A stretch of 64,000 bases of DNA from Chryseobacterium sp. H1D6B (GTDB lineage: Bacteria; Bacteroidota; Bacteroidia; Flavobacteriales; Weeksellaceae): contig NZ_JARXVJ010000001.1 of assembly GCF_029892445.1 (NCBI RefSeq), positions 1 to 64,000 on the forward strand, given 5' to 3'. Every line of letters starts with the position of its first letter. Positions within the stretch are counted from its first letter, which is position 1. The notes under the pieces are model-generated. The model did no database searches. It was not told where the DNA came from and saw only the letters and a program-made list of their open reading frames with translations. Both the position numbers and the translations under genes were made by a program. Below are positions 52,471-62,714 of this stretch, in pieces.

Positions 52471-53720
52471 AGAGACACGGTCAGGAGTTCAAGGGCTTTA
52501 TCTTTAATTCTAACAGCTTCTTCTCTTGGAAGGAAATCTTCATTGGACATGAAAGTAAAATCCATCTGATGATTGTAGGTAGTCGCAACCAGAGTGTTTG
52601 AATTCAGCCATGGAAAGGCAACAGTCGGGCTGAAGATCGTTTCCAAACTGAAATTTTTATAATCATTTGGAATATTGATTTTACCCATATTGGACAGTGT
52701 GACATCATGTCCGCCGTTACTCGATTTCATCATAGTGACCATACGTTCAACAACCGGGTGCATCTGTTCACCCATCCATAAAAGTTCTCTTGCTTCCATC
52801 TTTTCTATTTTCTGCAGGAGGTCTTTTTTGATCAGTCTGGCATTGTCCAGCATATCTTGGTTCCCTTTTTTCAATGAAAGTTCAACAGTCGGAGCAAAAG
52901 CAAACAGATGATCCTGCTGGATTTCGGGAATAAAGCGGCGGACATCCACAGGACTGATCACCTTACCTTTAGCCCGGCTTCCTTGTACCTCCTGAAAAGC
53001 CTGCATGAATGACGAACACAGCAGTGCATGTACAGAAATACCGTGAGCTTTACATTGATCGGTTATTTGTGAGGCCGCCGCAGGGTTCAGCTTCCAGTGG
53101 ACGGCATAGTTTTTCCCAAGGTTTCTTTTTTTACTTTTTCTCTGCATAAGAAAAAAGAGTCTGGCCATTATCAAATAAAAACGGACTTTGCGTTTCTTTT
53201 TTTCCGCATTGAAATCTGAGGGCAGAAAATCATCTGCAGAGCTGAATATCTGATAAGGCTGCAACTCAACGGAAGGATTATCCAGCAGACAGAGAAGTTC
53301 ATGCATCAGTGTGACAAGAGATGTCCCGTCACAAATGCAGTGAGGCATTACCCAAAGAATTTCAGAAACACCTTTTCCTTTGATCCACACCAATTGAGCC
53401 AGCGGTTTTTTATCATCCTTAAACAGGCGAAACCACTCAGTTTCGGATTCCAGCAGCCAGTCCTCATCCGTTTGACGCTGAACAATACGAAGCGGAATCG
53501 TTTTAATATTTTTTTCTTCTATAAAAAAAGGATATTTCTCACTGCTGTCGTCGATTCTTGCTCTCAGCAAGGGATGTTTCTGCTGTATTTTCACTAATGC
53601 AGCCTTCAAGTTCTCTTCCGAAATCTCGCCTTTAATTTTTGCTGTAAAAACACAGTTTACAGGTGTTTCAGAATCAACATACATGATCCTTTCTACCATC
53701 ATTAATTTTCGCTTGATCAT
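52467..53720 (-). CDS. Condensation/PapA-type acyltransferase, copy 2
   Basis: The 417-residue protein carries the catalytic HxxxDG motif (MPHCICDGTSLVTLMHELL, near residue 130). It has the two-lobed layout of condensation-domain, PapA and wax-synthase-like acyltransferases. The C-terminal DFTFMSNEDFLPREEAVRI resembles the matching region of the next gene. It is a paralogue of that gene (start MIKRKLMMVERIMYVD versus MRRKLLFGERMLLGDG) with ATGA overlaps on both sides. It probably transfers an acyl group from the carrier protein or CoA to a hydroxyl of the glycosylated product. Confidence 0.85.
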   Translation of the reverse strand: MIKRKLMMVERIMYVDSETPVNCVFTAKIKGEISEENLKAALVKIQQKHPLLRARIDDSSEKYPFFIEEKNIKTIPLRIVQRQTDEDWLLESETEWFRLFKDDKKPLAQLVWIKGKGVSEILWVMPHCICDGTSLVTLMHELLCLLDNPSVELQPYQIFSSADDFLPSDFNAEKKKRKVRFYLIMARLFFLMQRKSKKRNLGKNYAVHWKLNPAAASQITDQCKAHGISVHALLCSSFMQAFQEVQGSRAKGKVISPVDVRRFIPEIQQDHLFAFAPTVELSLKKGNQDMLDNARLIKKDLLQKIEKMEARELLWMGEQMHPVVERMVTMMKSSNGGHDVTLSNMGKINIPNDYKNFSLETIFSPTVAFPWLNSNTLVATTYNHQMDFTFMSNEDFLPREEAVRIKDKALELLTVSL

Positions 53721-54988
53721 GATACTCCTGAATATTCCAGTTGTTGTTTGATAGTCTGAATCATCTCATCACGCACAGCCAATGCCTCCGAATGCGGCAG
53801 ATATCCTTCGCTTCCCATAAAAGAAAAATCCATCTCTCCTCGAAAAGTTGAGGTCACCATTGTCGTCGTATTACCCAAAGGACCAATAACTGAAGGACTG
53901 AAAATGGTTTCCAGTGTAAAGTCTTTGTATTGATCTGAGATTTGAATTCGTCCTAAATTGGAGAACATGCAGTCATTCGATGACTTACCGTGCTTTAAAA
54001 GCTTTGTGAAATTTTTCAAAGCATCATGTGCAGATTCCATCACCATCATCGTCATGTAAGGGTTAAGTTTAGCCGTTTTACGTTCTACCGCTTCCTGCAT
54101 CATCCATAAATTATCTGAAAAACTCATCTTATCATCGGAAGAAACTACGATCATCAGTCCGAAAGCAAAAATGTGATCTTCTTTGATCTGTGGAGCAAAG
54201 CGTCTTATATCTACCGGACAGGAAACTTTATTGAAAGCAGCTGTCCCTCTTACTTTTTTAAATGCATGAAGCAGCACAGTACTTAAAAAAGTATTAACAG
54301 TAACCTCCTCGGATTTGCAATAGAAAACCAGCTCCTTACTGATCATTTCATCAAACTTCCAGTGGATCATGTAGTCCTTTTGTCGCTCAACTGCCTTTTT
54401 ACCGACAGGAACCCATTTTACAGCTGTTGCTGCCAGTCTGCCGATCACTTTGGCCTTCAGCTGCTGTTTACGGCTCAATAGAATCTCCGGCGGAACGACA
54501 TCCTGAATTCCGAGTATGGGGTTTTCCAGCCCGATTTCTGCAGAGGGATGATCCAGTATTTTCAAAAACTCATACAGGAAAGCCATTGCAGAACCGCCGT
54601 CACATAAACAATGATGGAAACCAAAAAGCATATCAGAGACTTTTTCTCCTTTGATCCATGTGAACCGAAGAAGCGGCTCCTCGCCGTAATTAAACAGAGT
54701 CTGCCACTCTCTTTTTGATTCTTCCTGCCAATCATCTTCTCCTTTTCGGTCAACGATTCGAATCGGAATCGGGATCGTTCTTTCTGTAACTTCAAACCAG
54801 GGAACATTCTTTTCATCATGATGGATGAGTGCTCTTAACCACGGATGCTTGATCTGAAGCCGGCTCAAAGCATGCTTGATATCTTCTATCTTAAAGGTAC
54901 CGCGAAGCCTGAACGGAATAACCGCGTTAAAAGGTTCGGTTCCGTCTCCCAGCAGCATGCGTTCTCCAAATAACAATTTTCTTCTCAT
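53717..54988 (-). CDS. Condensation/PapA-type acyltransferase, copy 1
   Basis: The 423-residue protein has the catalytic motif GFHHCLCDGGSAMAFLYEFL near residue 130. The C-terminal segment DFSFMGSEGYLPHSEAL matches the paralogue downstream. The family esterifies hydroxyls with carrier-bound or CoA-bound acyl chains, as in PapA5. Two copies suggest two acylation positions or two acyl donors. It sits between the fused glycosyltransferase (4-base gap) and its paralogue (4-base overlap). Confidence 0.86.
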   Translation of the reverse strand: MRRKLLFGERMLLGDGTEPFNAVIPFRLRGTFKIEDIKHALSRLQIKHPWLRALIHHDEKNVPWFEVTERTIPIPIRIVDRKGEDDWQEESKREWQTLFNYGEEPLLRFTWIKGEKVSDMLFGFHHCLCDGGSAMAFLYEFLKILDHPSAEIGLENPILGIQDVVPPEILLSRKQQLKAKVIGRLAATAVKWVPVGKKAVERQKDYMIHWKFDEMISKELVFYCKSEEVTVNTFLSTVLLHAFKKVRGTAAFNKVSCPVDIRRFAPQIKEDHIFAFGLMIVVSSDDKMSFSDNLWMMQEAVERKTAKLNPYMTMMVMESAHDALKNFTKLLKHGKSSNDCMFSNLGRIQISDQYKDFTLETIFSPSVIGPLGNTTTMVTSTFRGEMDFSFMGSEGYLPHSEALAVRDEMIQTIKQQLEYSGVS

Positions 54989-54992
54989 AGGC

Positions 54993-57398
54993 CTATACTG
55001 AAACTAATGTTGATTGTTCTTGCTGTATAAAATTCTCCAGCAGCTCTACTGCACGGTCATTACCGCCTGCATTGAGCAGACCGGTCTGAACCTCTTTGGC
55101 TGCATTTCTGTATTTAGGATTTTCAAGCAGTTCAAAAACGGTTTCACGGAGTGCTTCAATACGTAACCTTTTATATCGGATACTGATCCCGCAGCCTGCC
55201 TGTTCTATTAATTTTGCGATATGAAAATGGTCGTAGGCAATGGGAGTAATCAGCATCGGCAAACCGTTAGTGAAAGTATCATTAACGGTATTAAAACCGC
55301 CGTGGCAGATTACCATATCCATATACGGCATCAATGCTGACTGCGGTACAAAACCACTCACAATGAAATTAGACGGCCATTCATCAAATATTTCTGGCGG
55401 CGTTGTTGCTACAACCGTTACTGGCTGGTCTGCAAATGCGGCGATCACCTTTTCAAAAAAGGCTTTTCGGATATCTACCAGCAATGTTCCTAACGATACG
55501 AATATTTTCGGGGTTGTGGCCGCTTCCAACCGCTCCCAGTCAAAAGCCGTATTGTTGGGACGTCCTTTTACGGGACCCACAAATTTCATGTGTGATGGAA
55601 CTGTTTCAAAACCAGCAAAGGCCTGAGAAGTAAATACCATATTTAATTGATGGGAATGGATAAAAATTCCATCATCATAAATGCCTACTTCTTTTTGAAG
55701 GGCTTTAATTAAATTTTGCTGCCATTCAAATATTTTAGGTGCATTAGCTGCTGTATCTCCCATTACATCGGGCGGAACAGGGGTAGTCGTTACACAAGGA
55801 ATATTGTGTTTATGTGCAGAAAGAGCCCCTCCAAAGGCGATACAGTCATTCACCAGGACATCAGGCTTCCAGTTTTCTAAGAGGCGGTCTAATCCCGGCA
55901 TCATCATTTTAGCAAAGGGAACATACGTTTCCTCTAATGCAAGTTTCATGACCTCAGGTCCTGAGCAGGCCGGTCCGTCATCCTGTCTTTTTAAAATACG
56001 TTTAATATCATCCTTATAAGAAACAAGATCTTCTTCGGGATAAATATAAGTTCCTCCTTCCGGAATATGTTTACTGTCCAGCGGGGTAATACCGAACCAT
56101 TTCACTTCATGCCCGCGGGCGATCAGGCTGGCTCCCACGCTCAGTGTCGGGCTGATATGTCCAAAAAACGGCGGAACTACAAATAAAAATTTAGACCTAG
56201 GCTTTAATATGTCTGAAACAGGAATTAATGCTTTTTCAAGTAAATCAGCGGCGGAAGCAGTACCTCCTGCATCAATAAATGACTGACGGATGATCTGAGC
56301 CGCCTCACGGTAACCTGGGTCATTTAAAATCTGCTGTACGGCTTCATTTAAGTGATTCGCTTTAAATCTGTTGAAGTTGAGACGTTCGCCGGCACCTGTA
56401 CGCACGACACGTCCTGCCACATGAGACTGATCATACGCAATCGGAATAACAACCAATGGAAGACCGTTCAAGAGGGTTTCAGAAACCGTATTGTGACCGC
56501 CATGGCAGACTACCCCATCCAGATGAGGTAACAGATCCAATTGCGGAACCTGCTGACAGATCATAAAGTTTTCCGGCCAGCTGTCGAAAAGATGGGGATC
56601 TGAAACCACCACAACTGTTAATTCTTCATCTTTAAATGCATCGATCACTTTTTGGAAAAAAGCTTTTTTATGATCATGATCAAATGTAGTCCCAATACTT
56701 ACAAGTATTTTTTTCTTTGTACTGCTTTTAAGTCTGTCCCAATCAAACTCACATGAGATCCGGCGTTCCGTAAGAACAGGACCTGTAAACTGGTAGTTTG
56801 AAGGAAGATCCATTTCGCCAAAGAAATATTTAGAGGTTAAAACTAAGGTCAAAAGATCTGAAGAAGCCAAAGAATGATTTTCTGCCGCGCCCAGTTCCTT
56901 CTGCAGTTCGATAATCTTATTTACCTGCCACTCATGCACTTTAGGCAGTTCATCCATCATTTTAACTGCTGCCGGAGCAGTAACGGATGTGCTGTAAGGA
57001 AGATTCAATTTTTTTGCGGCAACTGCTGCTGCAAACAACTGGTGGTCTCCAATAACCATATCGGGCTGATAGGTTTCCAGCAAAGTAACAATACCATTAT
57101 AACAGTGTCTGTTTAAGGGAATGAGTACGTCATCGTACAGAAACTTAATGCTGTCGATACCGTAGACTATTTTTTTAGAGATGATATCGAGATAGTTTTC
57201 ACTTTCTCTTTTTTCTTCGTCGGTTTGGTCATATTGAATAAGCAGCAGTTCTCCCCCGGCAGGAAGTTTTGCACCTAAATTTTTGTCAAGACTGATCCAG
57301 GCTGCCTCATGTCCTCTTTCCAGCAGTTCTGCACCGATGCTTAGAGTTGGGTTGACATGGCCTGTCAATGGCGGAACAACAAATACAAATTTAGCCAT
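54993..57398 (-). CDS. Fused tandem glycosyltransferase (two GT1/MGT-type enzymes)
   Basis: The 801-residue protein consists of two full glycosyltransferases in series. The first begins KFVFVVPPLTGHVNPTLSIG and the second, from about residue 402, begins KFLFVVPPFFGHISPTLSVG. Each has its nucleotide-sugar donor motif (VVCHGGHNTVSETLLNG; VICHGGFNTVNDTFTNG). Standard members are about 400 residues and act singly on lipids, polyketides or carotenoids. A tandem duplication followed by fusion is the simplest origin. It probably adds one or two sugars to the PKS product. There is an 8-base overlap with the hydrolase gene. Confidence 0.92.
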   Translation of the reverse strand: MAKFVFVVPPLTGHVNPTLSIGAELLERGHEAAWISLDKNLGAKLPAGGELLLIQYDQTDEEKRESENYLDIISKKIVYGIDSIKFLYDDVLIPLNRHCYNGIVTLLETYQPDMVIGDHQLFAAAVAAKKLNLPYSTSVTAPAAVKMMDELPKVHEWQVNKIIELQKELGAAENHSLASSDLLTLVLTSKYFFGEMDLPSNYQFTGPVLTERRISCEFDWDRLKSSTKKKILVSIGTTFDHDHKKAFFQKVIDAFKDEELTVVVVSDPHLFDSWPENFMICQQVPQLDLLPHLDGVVCHGGHNTVSETLLNGLPLVVIPIAYDQSHVAGRVVRTGAGERLNFNRFKANHLNEAVQQILNDPGYREAAQIIRQSFIDAGGTASAADLLEKALIPVSDILKPRSKFLFVVPPFFGHISPTLSVGASLIARGHEVKWFGITPLDSKHIPEGGTYIYPEEDLVSYKDDIKRILKRQDDGPACSGPEVMKLALEETYVPFAKMMMPGLDRLLENWKPDVLVNDCIAFGGALSAHKHNIPCVTTTPVPPDVMGDTAANAPKIFEWQQNLIKALQKEVGIYDDGIFIHSHQLNMVFTSQAFAGFETVPSHMKFVGPVKGRPNNTAFDWERLEAATTPKIFVSLGTLLVDIRKAFFEKVIAAFADQPVTVVATTPPEIFDEWPSNFIVSGFVPQSALMPYMDMVICHGGFNTVNDTFTNGLPMLITPIAYDHFHIAKLIEQAGCGISIRYKRLRIEALRETVFELLENPKYRNAAKEVQTGLLNAGGNDRAVELLENFIQQEQSTLVSV

Positions 57399-58185
57399 GA
57401 TTTTGTGTTACTGTTTTAGATAATGATTTAGATAAAAAATGAATAATGGTTGCTGCGATCTGAGCCGGCTCCTGTATCGGGATGTTATGATCCCCGGAAA
57501 TTAATTCTAATTCAGCCTGACCGATCTGTGCCTGCAGCCATTCACCCGTAGGTTTACAGTTGGACTCAGAGCCGTAAAGCAAAAGTGCAGGGATATTTAG
57601 TCCTGATACATTAATTTCGCTCAGAAAATGCTTTTCCTGGATCATGTCTGCTTTGATACTGGTCTTCTCAAATAAGAACTCATACATACGGTGGTTTTTT
57701 TCCATCTGTCTTTTGCCCATCTGTACTTTTGTGGTATCTGTAAAATTGGCTACGTAATGTTCAAGAAACTCCTTACTGTACTGTTCGATAACGTCACGTG
57801 CTTTATCATCTTGAGGGTCCGGGGCTTCCATCACTACCAGCCGATCGACACGGTTTGAAGCCTTTAATGCCGTTTTCAGTGCAATAAGACCTCCAAAACT
57901 ATAGCCTGCCAAATGAACTTTTTTAAGCTTCAGATAATCCATCAAGCCAAGCAGATCGGATGACATACTTTCCAGGTCATACCCGTCCACAAAACGTTCA
58001 CTCATTCCGTGGCTTTTCAGATCGTACATCACTACATGAAAGTGCTTTGCCAGAATAGGGGCAATATTAAAATAATAAATGGACAGGTTGCTGAACATCC
58101 CGTGGATAAGAACCACCGTTTGTGACGCACCTTTGTTGAGTTCCTGAATATGAACCTGTTTATTATCAATAGTAATTATTGGCAT
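57391..58185 (-). CDS. Alpha/beta hydrolase (thioesterase-like) of the PKS operon
   Basis: The 264-residue protein is an alpha/beta hydrolase with oxyanion segment VVLIHGMFSN, nucleophile elbow AGYSFGG (Ser near residue 96) and late His in ISGDHNIPIQEP. It lies between the carrier protein and the glycosyltransferase with overlapping ends (10 and 8 bases), so it is probably the release or editing enzyme that frees the chain from the ACP. Confidence 0.88.
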   Translation of the reverse strand: MPIITIDNKQVHIQELNKGASQTVVLIHGMFSNLSIYYFNIAPILAKHFHVVMYDLKSHGMSERFVDGYDLESMSSDLLGLMDYLKLKKVHLAGYSFGGLIALKTALKASNRVDRLVVMEAPDPQDDKARDVIEQYSKEFLEHYVANFTDTTKVQMGKRQMEKNHRMYEFLFEKTSIKADMIQEKHFLSEINVSGLNIPALLLYGSESNCKPTGEWLQAQIGQAELELISGDHNIPIQEPAQIAATIIHFLSKSLSKTVTQNHG

Positions 58186-58475
58186 TCGTAGATATAATTA
58201 ATAATCATACTGAGGTCAAGATCGATCAATTGGTCTAAGTCCATAGAAGACAGCCATCCGGTGAAATCTATCTGATCGCCGAAATGAGCTTTGATTTTTT
58301 CAGAAAAAGAAACAATTTCTATACTGTCCATTTCCAGGTCTTTGGTAAATGAGCTTTCCGGATTGATGTCCATTTCTTCTACAAATTCCGCCCCTATCAC
58401 TTCTGTAATAAAGCCTTTTAAAAGAATAAATAGTTCTTCGTGATTTAATTTTAAAGTATTGTTTATAGTGTCCAT
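58176..58475 (-). CDS. Acyl carrier protein
   Basis: The 99-residue protein has the phosphopantetheine-attachment motif DLEMDSIEIVSF (Ser51) and an acidic four-helix profile. It should be activated by the phosphopantetheinyl transferase domain fused to the end of the next gene upstream. There is a 13-base overlap with that gene and a 10-base overlap with the hydrolase. It probably carries the growing or finished chain in trans. Confidence 0.92.
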   Translation of the reverse strand: MDTINNTLKLNHEELFILLKGFITEVIGAEFVEEMDINPESSFTKDLEMDSIEIVSFSEKIKAHFGDQIDFTGWLSSMDLDQLIDLDLSMIINYIYECQ

Positions 58476-61400
58476 GCGATAATGTAGTTTTTATGTTTAA
58501 TAGTTTTTATTTCAATTTGGCTGATCCACAGGTGATCATTTTGTATACGTTCGACTTCAAGGGCTTTTGGATTTCCTTTCAATCCTGTCCCCAGAAACTT
58601 TCCGTACGCTTCTTTGGCCGCCCAGAACCGCGTGGTCCATTCTGCCTGATCTTTGTCTTTCAATAATGTTAATTCAGCATCGGTAAATACCAGATCATAA
58701 AATCCAGCACTGCGTTCTTCGATGATTTCCATGTCGATTCCCACCGGACTGCCATAACGTGCGATACCCACCGCTTCTTTTCCTTTGTGGGCCAGCGAAA
58801 TATGAATTTGTTCTGTAGCACCGCCAATCAAGTAAGGCTTTCCAAATTCATCTGAACGTATTTCAAAGGTGATGGGATAGCATGGATGATTTTTTTGTTC
58901 CCGTAAAAGGTTTCGCACAGCATCTTTCACTGCTACACGGCTGACCATCCAATTTTTTTTCTTGTTAGGGAGGAGCTGCTGATGATATTGCTTTTCAGTC
59001 TGGTTAAAATACCGTTTCAGGATAAAATCCCAAGAAGCTACTCTGGTATAGGCTTGATGAAAGAAAAATACCTCTGGAGCTATTTCTTCCGAAAGGCGGT
59101 TATGCAAAGGCGACATCGAAACGTTCCATAAAGGTTCGTCGATTTCCAGCCGTCGGTTCTGCCAGCCTGTAATCGCACACCATACTTTTCCGTCTCTTTT
59201 AAGGATGATATCTGCAATTGCAAATTCTTCATTGAGCTCTGTAAGCATACATGTACATTCAAAAATACCGTCCTGATCATCCATATCGCCGAAAAATTCA
59301 ATATCCCTGATCTTCACAGGGAATGCAATACGGTCTTTCGTGAGTGTAAGCTGCAGCCACAGCCCGAATAACTGCCCGGCATTATCCAATAAGGAGCCTT
59401 TGCCGCCGTTCCCTTTTATTTTTCCTACAATCCCTTTCGTTCCTACTTTTGAAACCTCTGTAATCCCCTGATACAATTCTCCATGGAACATATGTTTATC
59501 ATAAATCTCTTCAGGTGTTCTTTCAATAGACAGAAGATCCCCTATTGACAGGTTAAAGGCAGGAACAGCAGGAGCAGAAAAAGCCAATAAGACTTCTGCA
59601 TTCACAAAGTTCTCAATATCAAGATAAGCATGGTTGGTTGAACGCCACTCTCCTTTTACTGTTTTTTCAAAAGGTTTGGCCACATTCATCCATTGAAACA
59701 CGCTTACGTTCATAATTTTATGTACCCGGCTGCCATGGATTTCTGCCTGTGCTATTTCTGCCAGCTGCTCAAAAATCATCGTCATTGGAATTACGGGTTC
59801 CATATCGGCAACTTCAGTCCACCCTTTCGGCTGTCTTAATAAACTGTGGTCGATAAGGTAAGGATGGCTGTCTAAATTAACATGTAAAAGTTTTGAGAAA
59901 TTCTTACTTACTGGTGTTTTAGGCATCACAGGTTTTGGAACTGTAATTTCCGGGCGGTGTTGAAATAATGTGAGTACTTCTTCCTGCATACGGATCATAT
60001 CGGTAATATTCTCCTGGAATGCCTGTACAAGCGGATGGCCAGTCTTAGCCACCGCTGCAGAAACACTTTTTTGCTTCGGCATATCAAAAGATTTAGCTAA
60101 GGTCTTAATTTCTTGAAAATCACGGATAATGGGTGAACCCAACTGCAACTTAATACCCTTTCCTGATGATTTTTTTGAATAGCGCTGCACCTCCAAGAAG
60201 TCAATCGCTGCCGTATTACCCTCTACAAATAATGCAGCAACCACACGCTGTAACTGAGCCAGTGCAGAACGCGTGGCAACACTGGAAGCGATTGTACTAA
60301 ATGCTTTTCCTTTCAAGGTGTCGTCGATAAATCCTATCAATCCTCCAGTACCTATCTGAATAAAGAATCTCGCTCCTTCTTCGTACAATTTCTCAATAAG
60401 TTCACGAAAACGAACCGGCTGAACGAGGTGTTCAGCGCTCAGTTTTCTGATCGAATCCTCATCTGCAGGATAAGGTTCTAAAGTAGTGGCAGACCATAAC
60501 GGGATCTTTGTTTTTTGAAATTGTGCCTTTTCCATTCCTGCTAAGATCACATCAAGTTTATCTGCAATAAAAGGGGAATGAAAACCGGATTGGAACGGCA
60601 GTATCTGATGAAATATCTGTTTTGATTTTAACAACGGTACCAATTCATCCAAAGCGGCATTACTGCCGCAGAGAATCACCTGATTCGGACAGTTGTCGTT
60701 AGAAACATATACATTTGGAATTTGTTCAATAAGCGGCGTGATAGTATCAATGCCTGCTCCGACTGCAATGAATCTGGAATCTTTTAATTCAAAGGTTTCC
60801 GGATTAAGCACATCAATCAATGCTTTGACAGAACTTATTTCCGCAAGTTCGGAGGAATATCCTGCCAGCCATTCTCCTAAACTGTGTCCGGCATTCATAT
60901 CCGGTACAATTCCCAGCTTTTTTAATGCATTGTCGAGAATGCTGCATTTATTAAAAATACTTAATGCATCGTTCAATAAACCTTCGCCTTCCGTTTCTAC
61001 AGGCTCGGATAATCCAAAATAACAGCTGGCACTTTCAATTTCACCCTTTGCAAGGCCGTCTAAGCCTGGAAATACAAAGGCTATTTTATCACCATCCTGC
61101 AGTAAGGGGGCTGAGGTATACCAAATATCCTGTTTGTTGCGCCAGGAATTATTCTTAGCTGCAATCTTAATTGCTTTTTCCACTCTTTCAGGTGTCGGGT
61201 CAAACAAAGCAATTCTATAATTCCCTTCACCTACATTGCTTTCGTTATTCCGTAAAGCAGCAAGTAATTCTTCATGTGTGGTTCTTGCTAATACTAATAC
61301 AGGGTCTTTTTTCGGAATATCATAACCTTCAAGGACAACATGTGCATTAATCCCTCCGAATCCAAATGCGTTTACTGCAGCTACTTTTGGCAGGCCGGTT

Positions 61401-62695
61401 TTTGACCAGCTTTTAGGTTCCTGCACAGGCGCAAATCGGGTCTGCTGCATATCAGAAGTTGGATTTTCGCAGTATAATGTAGGCGGCAGTATATCATGAT
61501 GAAGTGCCATACAAGTCTTTATCAGGCCTGCTATCCCTGCGGCCGGCATTGCATGTCCTATATTTGATTTTACAGAACCTATACCAGCGGCCAGAGCAGT
61601 TTCTTCTTTACCGAAAAATTGAGCTAACGTCTGAAGTTCGGTTTTGTCTCCAAGCGGCGTTCCTGTACCATGAGCTTCCAGATAGCCAATTTGTTTTTCA
61701 TCCAGATCTGCATTGATCCAGGCTTGCTGCAAAGCTTTAAGCTGCCCTTTAACGGACGGACTCATTACACTGGTTCCATTACCATCACTGCTTACACCTA
61801 CTCCTTTAATAACTGCGTATATTTTATCCTGATCACGGACAGCGTCTTCTAATCGTTTTAAAACAACAAAACCACAGCCTTCTCCAATTAACAGCCCGTC
61901 TGCATCGCTGCTGAAAGGCTTAATCTGCTGTTGGCGTGACAAGGCTCCTAATTGTGAGAAAATACTCCAGAAAGCAGCATTTTGTCCTGTATGCACACCT
62001 CCTGCAATTACCATATCACAACGTCCAAGGTTAAGTTCCTGCACTGCATGATCCACAGCAATTAAAGCACTGGCGCAAGCGGCATCCACAGTAAAAGCAG
62101 CTCCACCTAAATTGAATCGGTTGGCAACCAACGAGGCAACCAAATTAGGGATTAATCCCATGGCTGTATCAGCAGCAAAACGTCCTTTACGCTCCTGAAA
62201 AGCATGTTTAACCTTTTCTATATCTGCGGAAGATACCTCAGGAAGCAGTTCCTGCAGCAGCGAAGAAATCTGTTCACCGGTACGTACAATTTCAATGGCA
62301 CGGGTAGCACCGGGACCTGCATAGTTTCCCTTACCGATAATAATTCCTGTTTTTTCGAGCGACATCTGTTTCTGAAACACACCGGCATCTTCCAGCGCCT
62401 TTTGCACCAGATCAAGGGTTAATAAATGATCCGGTTCTGTACCTTCTACTGCCAGCGGTAAAATACCAAATGCCGTTGGATCAAACTCATAATCAGAGAT
62501 AAATCCGCCACGTTTACAATAAAAGCGGTCAACGGAACTTGTGCTGTCACTAAAGTGAACAGGATCGATCCGGTCAGCAGGAGCCAATTGCGTAGAGTCG
62601 ACTTTATTGATGATATTTTGCCAAAAAGTTTCGGCATCCTGTGCTCCAGGGAAGACACAGGATAAACCAATTACAGCAATATCTGTTTGTTTCAT
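58463..62695 (-). CDS. Multidomain type I PKS: KS - AT - DH - phosphopantetheinyl transferase
   Basis: The ATG at 62695 gives 1410 residues. Positions below count from the possible GTG at 62710. A ketosynthase (to about 460) has Cys212 (VDAACASAL), His347 (EAHGTGT) and His386 (SNIGHA). An acyltransferase-like region (about 540-840) has Ser610 (AGHSLGEW) and a GFHSPF histidine. A dehydratase-like hot-dog region starts near 943 (SHPYLIDHSL). A C-terminal 4'-phosphopantetheinyl transferase (about 1225-1415) shows VGIDMEIIEE and WAAKEAYGKF. No carrier domain is inside. The layout recalls secondary-lipid (Pfa/Hgl-like) and enediyne-type synthases. Confidence 0.92.
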   Translation of the reverse strand: MKQTDIAVIGLSCVFPGAQDAETFWQNIINKVDSTQLAPADRIDPVHFSDSTSSVDRFYCKRGGFISDYEFDPTAFGILPLAVEGTEPDHLLTLDLVQKALEDAGVFQKQMSLEKTGIIIGKGNYAGPGATRAIEIVRTGEQISSLLQELLPEVSSADIEKVKHAFQERKGRFAADTAMGLIPNLVASLVANRFNLGGAAFTVDAACASALIAVDHAVQELNLGRCDMVIAGGVHTGQNAAFWSIFSQLGALSRQQQIKPFSSDADGLLIGEGCGFVVLKRLEDAVRDQDKIYAVIKGVGVSSDGNGTSVMSPSVKGQLKALQQAWINADLDEKQIGYLEAHGTGTPLGDKTELQTLAQFFGKEETALAAGIGSVKSNIGHAMPAAGIAGLIKTCMALHHDILPPTLYCENPTSDMQQTRFAPVQEPKSWSKTGLPKVAAVNAFGFGGINAHVVLEGYDIPKKDPVLVLARTTHEELLAALRNNESNVGEGNYRIALFDPTPERVEKAIKIAAKNNSWRNKQDIWYTSAPLLQDGDKIAFVFPGLDGLAKGEIESASCYFGLSEPVETEGEGLLNDALSIFNKCSILDNALKKLGIVPDMNAGHSLGEWLAGYSSELAEISSVKALIDVLNPETFELKDSRFIAVGAGIDTITPLIEQIPNVYVSNDNCPNQVILCGSNAALDELVPLLKSKQIFHQILPFQSGFHSPFIADKLDVILAGMEKAQFQKTKIPLWSATTLEPYPADEDSIRKLSAEHLVQPVRFRELIEKLYEEGARFFIQIGTGGLIGFIDDTLKGKAFSTIASSVATRSALAQLQRVVAALFVEGNTAAIDFLEVQRYSKKSSGKGIKLQLGSPIIRDFQEIKTLAKSFDMPKQKSVSAAVAKTGHPLVQAFQENITDMIRMQEEVLTLFQHRPEITVPKPVMPKTPVSKNFSKLLHVNLDSHPYLIDHSLLRQPKGWTEVADMEPVIPMTMIFEQLAEIAQAEIHGSRVHKIMNVSVFQWMNVAKPFEKTVKGEWRSTNHAYLDIENFVNAEVLLAFSAPAVPAFNLSIGDLLSIERTPEEIYDKHMFHGELYQGITEVSKVGTKGIVGKIKGNGGKGSLLDNAGQLFGLWLQLTLTKDRIAFPVKIRDIEFFGDMDDQDGIFECTCMLTELNEEFAIADIILKRDGKVWCAITGWQNRRLEIDEPLWNVSMSPLHNRLSEEIAPEVFFFHQAYTRVASWDFILKRYFNQTEKQYHQQLLPNKKKNWMVSRVAVKDAVRNLLREQKNHPCYPITFEIRSDEFGKPYLIGGATEQIHISLAHKGKEAVGIARYGSPVGIDMEIIEERSAGFYDLVFTDAELTLLKDKDQAEWTTRFWAAKEAYGKFLGTGLKGNPKALEVERIQNDHLWISQIEIKTIKHKNYIIAWTL

Positions 62696-62714
62696 AATTT
62701 TCTTATACACCGTT

